64,000 bases of DNA, from the NCBI GenBank assembly GCA_017470525.1, contig JAFUYM010000045.1, positions 33,098 to 97,097 on the forward strand, given 5' to 3'. The stretch comes from Bacteroidaceae bacterium. Its GTDB lineage: Bacteria; Bacteroidota; Bacteroidia; Bacteroidales; Bacteroidaceae. Position 1 is the first letter of the stretch. Each line of letters begins with the position of its first letter. The position numbers and the translations under genes are program-made. This document shows positions 61,925-64,000 of this stretch, in pieces. The notes under the pieces were generated by a model. It saw only the letters and a program-made list of their open reading frames with translations, was not told the DNA's origin and ran no database searches.

Positions 61925-62404
61925 TTAGTCGTCAATCGTAAATGTAAGTTCTCCAAGTAGTTTTGTTCCTGTAACAATAATAACTCTTCTCCTTTCTTGT
62001 TGTTTTAAGTTGTATGTCTATCTTCTGCAGGGTCTGTACACATTTGTGCAGGTGGGCATCCTCTTGATAAGTAACAGTTTGTTTAACACCTCCATTGCCC
62101 AAAATGAGAATTTTAGATTTGATATTCAATAAATATAGGCGAAGAGATGTTGTTTCAAGATGGGATGCAGTGCCATTACTCTATCTCTACGAGTTCCTTC
62201 ATATCTGAAATGCCTGTCTTCTGCTCCATCGCGCTTGATAATGTCAAGACGATAAACCAACTGACGAACATCGTTTGGGTATTCGTCCTTATACTTTAGC
62301 AAAAACTTCTCAAACTCAGAATATTCCTCTCCCTCAAAATGGGGTGAGTAAAGACTAACCTTTTCACTATCTTCTAAAAGTTCCAAGAATAAGTTTCTTT
62401 CCAT
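61925..62404 (-). pseudogene. HigB/RelE-like toxin with two frameshifts
   Basis: The ATG at 62404 opens a frame (M-E-R-N-L-F-L-E-L-L-E) that runs off near 62150 after A-L-H-P. Adding one base there (C-C-C to C-C-C-C) continues as H-L-E-T-T-S-L-R-L-Y-L-L-N-I-K-S-K-I-L-I-L-G-N-G-G, the usual middle of this toxin type. A second shift near 61995 is needed to reach I-I-V-T-G-T-K-L-L-G-E-L-T-F-T-I-D-D and the stop at 61925. The full frame would be about 160 residues. The antitoxin next to it is intact, so the toxin appears to have been inactivated. Confidence 0.8.
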
Positions 62405-62424
62405 GAGTTATATCGTATTTTGTG

Positions 62425-62489
62425 CAAAGATAAGCATATAAGTTGATTTCAACAAAAAAAAACTCACAAATATCAACTTTTATGTTGAT
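62425..62489 (-). promoter_or_regulatory. Promoter and probable operators of the HigBA-like pair
   Basis: TATCTTTG on the minus strand (62432-62425). Upstream lie GTTGATTTCAAC (62442-62453, palindrome) and ATCAAC/GTTGAT (62472-62489), likely HTH-protein binding sites. Confidence 0.6.
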
Positions 62490-62624
62490 TTTCCCAATAG
62501 TTGACGAAAAGCCTGTCTTTTGTTAATCACCACATCCATTTTGCCATCACTCTATCAACTTCTTAAAAAGAAATTTCCCACATGCACACTCAGTGCACAT
62601 GATTTCAAACACTCAACACGAAAT
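62490..62624. other. Intergenic stretch upstream of the TA promoter
   Basis: Contains GTGCAC-type partial palindromes near 62581-62601. No gene. Confidence 0.4.
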
Positions 62625-62670
62625 AATACAAGCACTCAGCGCCTGTCATTTGGCGCTGAGTGCTTGTATT
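62625..62670. terminator. 19-bp perfect hairpin, gene unknown
   Basis: AATACAAGCACTCAGCGCC (62625-62643) pairs exactly with 62652-62670 around an 8-nt loop. It has no long T-run on either side, so terminator status is uncertain; it is not next to a gene end on the plus strand. Confidence 0.5.
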
Positions 62671-62750
62671 TGGTAATCAACAAGTTCCAGTTTTCACCAT
62701 CTAAAGGGGAAAAAGGTATGTCAAAATACATGCTTCTATAGCCTCTGAAT

Positions 62751-62819
62751 CGACATCGACGACATCGACTGACCGACATCGTCGACATCGACTGACCGAC
62801 ATCGACGACGTCGATTTAG
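62751..62819. repeat. Three-unit 23-nt array (array E)
   Basis: Units start at 62751, 62774 and 62797, built from CGACATCG(A/T)CGAC(A/G)TCGA. Outer arms CCTCTGAATCGAC (from 62742) and GTCGATTTAGAGG (to 62822) make it an inverted repeat. It shares its consensus with array D and lies 46 nt from the BspA-like gene end. Confidence 0.9.
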
Positions 62820-62864
62820 AGGAATTGAGACGATGTAATTTGACACACCCTCATAGATAAGCCT

Positions 62865-64000
62865 TTACAAAGCAACCTTGAATGTCTCATTCCCTACCTT
62901 AATAATATACACACCACTTTCCAATGGAAGTGTCGCGTTGCCAACCGATGATTTGACAAGCACACCACCAGTAGTAAAGACTCTGACGGGTGCGTTCTCC
63001 TTGGCTCCCTTCACGGTGACGTTCTTTCCATGGGCATACACCTTCACATTCGATTCAGCAGACCGTTCTTTCACATCGTTTCCCTTTTGTAGGAACACCA
63101 CATTCAGTTCCGAGTTGCCCGTGATGACAGGTGTGGAGAATTGTCCGTCCAATAGCAGCGAGGTCATGTCCTTGCCGTCAAAGGTGAGCGTGTTGACTTC
63201 CCAACCTTCATCGGCACTAACAGCATAAGTGTATGTTTGTCCCACTTCCACAGATTGTTTCAACACACCTCCATCACCCATGCGGATGGTGATATAATGG
63301 GCATCCTCTCCCTCTTCAAACTCCACAATATTCACAAATTCAGACCATTCTGGTGCCGACATGAACATCATCGCTGTGCCTTTGGGAACATAGAGAGTAC
63401 AGTTTGTTTTATCAACATCAAGGAAAACGTCTGAAATGGCTACAGGACGAGTCAATGAAACCTTTATTGAAATCAAGTCGCTACAGCCATAGAAAGATCT
63501 TTGACCGATGCTCGCCACGCTACCAGGAATGCTCACAGAAGTTATACCTCTACAAAAGGTGAAAGCATATTCGCCGATGGATGTGACGCTCTCGGGGATG
63601 GTCAATGAGGTCAACCCGCTACAGCCAGAGAAAGTATAATCGCCGATGGATGTGACACTCTCGGGGATGGTCAATGAGGTCAACCCGCTGCAACCAGAAA
63701 AAGCAAAACCGCCAATAGATGTGACGCTGTTGGGGATAGCCAATGAGGTTAAACCGCTGCAGCCACGGAAAGCATCATCGCCGATGGATGTGACGCTGCT
63801 GGGGATGGTCACTGAGGTCAAGCCGCTACAGTTATAGAAAGCACCATAGCCGATTGATGTGACGCTGCTGGGGATGACAGTATTTTTGCAACCTGCAACA
63901 AGTGTGTTGGAAGAGGTTTCAATGATAGCGTTACATCCACCACGTGAATCATAATAAGTGTTGGCATTATCCACGGTGATGGATTCAAGGGCATTGCAGC
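62865..64000 (-). CDS. BspA-like leucine-rich-repeat surface protein, N-terminus outside window
   Basis: The frame is open to the last base, so the start is beyond the window. At least 378 residues. Five or more LRR_5/TpLRR units of about 23 residues (pattern I-P-x-S-V-T-S-I-G-x-x-A-F-x-x-C-S-G-L-T-S-V/L-T) are followed by a mixed domain and a final G-G-V-L-V-K-S-S...G-V-Y-I-I-K-V-G-N-E-T-F-K-V tail typical of T9SS-sorted proteins. BspA-like proteins bind host or matrix molecules at the cell surface. The near-identical tandem LRR DNA could vary in copy number. Confidence 0.92.
   Translation of the reverse strand, partial: CNALESITVDNANTYYDSRGGCNAIIETSSNTLVAGCKNTVIPSSVTSIGYGAFYNCSGLTSVTIPSSVTSIGDDAFRGCSGLTSLAIPNSVTSIGGFAFSGCSGLTSLTIPESVTSIGDYTFSGCSGLTSLTIPESVTSIGEYAFTFCRGITSVSIPGSVASIGQRSFYGCSDLISIKVSLTRPVAISDVFLDVDKTNCTLYVPKGTAMMFMSAPEWSEFVNIVEFEEGEDAHYITIRMGDGGVLKQSVEVGQTYTYAVSADEGWEVNTLTFDGKDMTSLLLDGQFSTPVITGNSELNVVFLQKGNDVKERSAESNVKVYAHGKNVTVKGAKENAPVRVFTTGGVLVKSSVGNATLPLESGVYIIKVGNETFKVAL

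Overview
The window looks like a chromosomal segment of a Prevotellaceae-type Bacteroidales bacterium (Prevotella in the broad sense). The reasons are the many Bacteroidota-type promoters (-33 TTTG and -7 TAnnTTTG), a BspA-like leucine-rich-repeat surface protein and a PL11 lyase that both end in T9SS-like tails, pectin and galactan enzymes, a TMEM43-family protein, and A-rich leaders without clear Shine-Dalgarno sites. No rRNA, tRNA, CRISPR array or complete insertion sequence was seen.

Layout. 0-2.6 kb: end of RNase Z, a secreted histidine phosphatase and a small secreted Gln/Met/Arg-rich protein. 2.6-12.7 kb: an AT-richer accessory island. It opens with a VapBC locus whose toxin is destroyed by a stop codon at its conserved Glu and which is bracketed by 43-bp direct repeats. 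It continues with a structured leader RNA and an eight-gene, same-strand operon (4730-12528) made of a P-loop GTPase, several membrane proteins, a retropepsin-like lipoprotein and three proteins sharing one unfamiliar N-terminal domain. This operon is the best candidate for an undescribed system. 12.7-31.2 kb: minus-strand core genes (MATE pump, DUF6057, glycogen branching enzyme, YhcH, inositol-phosphatase family, MORN protein, PI-PLC-like protein, YigZ, DUF1015, serA, serC, CorA, uxaB, valS). 31.3-34.8 kb: an orphan antitoxin-like gene and a three-gene restriction-modification system (two methylases plus a PD-(D/E)XK nuclease). 35-42.4 kb: FtsX/LolE-like permease, aminotransferase, and an unusual operon of a substrate-binding protein, a sensor lacking its phospho-acceptor His and ATPase domain, and an intact Cache histidine kinase. 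42.6-57.9 kb: AguB-like amidase, carboxymuconolactone decarboxylase family protein, tandem-domain acid phosphatase, Na/Pi symporter with a PhoB/PhoR-like pair, metY, cysK, panC, panD, alanine symporter, LMW-PTP and TMEM43. 58-64 kb: PL11 rhamnogalacturonan lyase, GH53 galactanase, a HigBA-like toxin-antitoxin pair with a frameshifted toxin, and a BspA-like protein cut by the window end.

Genes that plausibly work together: serC-serA feed serine to cysK and metY; PL11, GH53 and uxaB belong to pectin use; the Na/Pi symporter and the two-component pair form a phosphate-uptake unit; panC-panD make pantothenate.

The most striking non-coding pattern is six intergenic arrays with a 23- or 24-nt period (4127, 12578, 25556, 35209, 49876, 62751). 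Five have exactly three units and lie just 3' of a gene. Their sequences mostly differ between loci, but the architecture is the same. A second dispersed palindrome (AATTCATGAATAATTCGTGG) occurs upstream of both serA and cysK.
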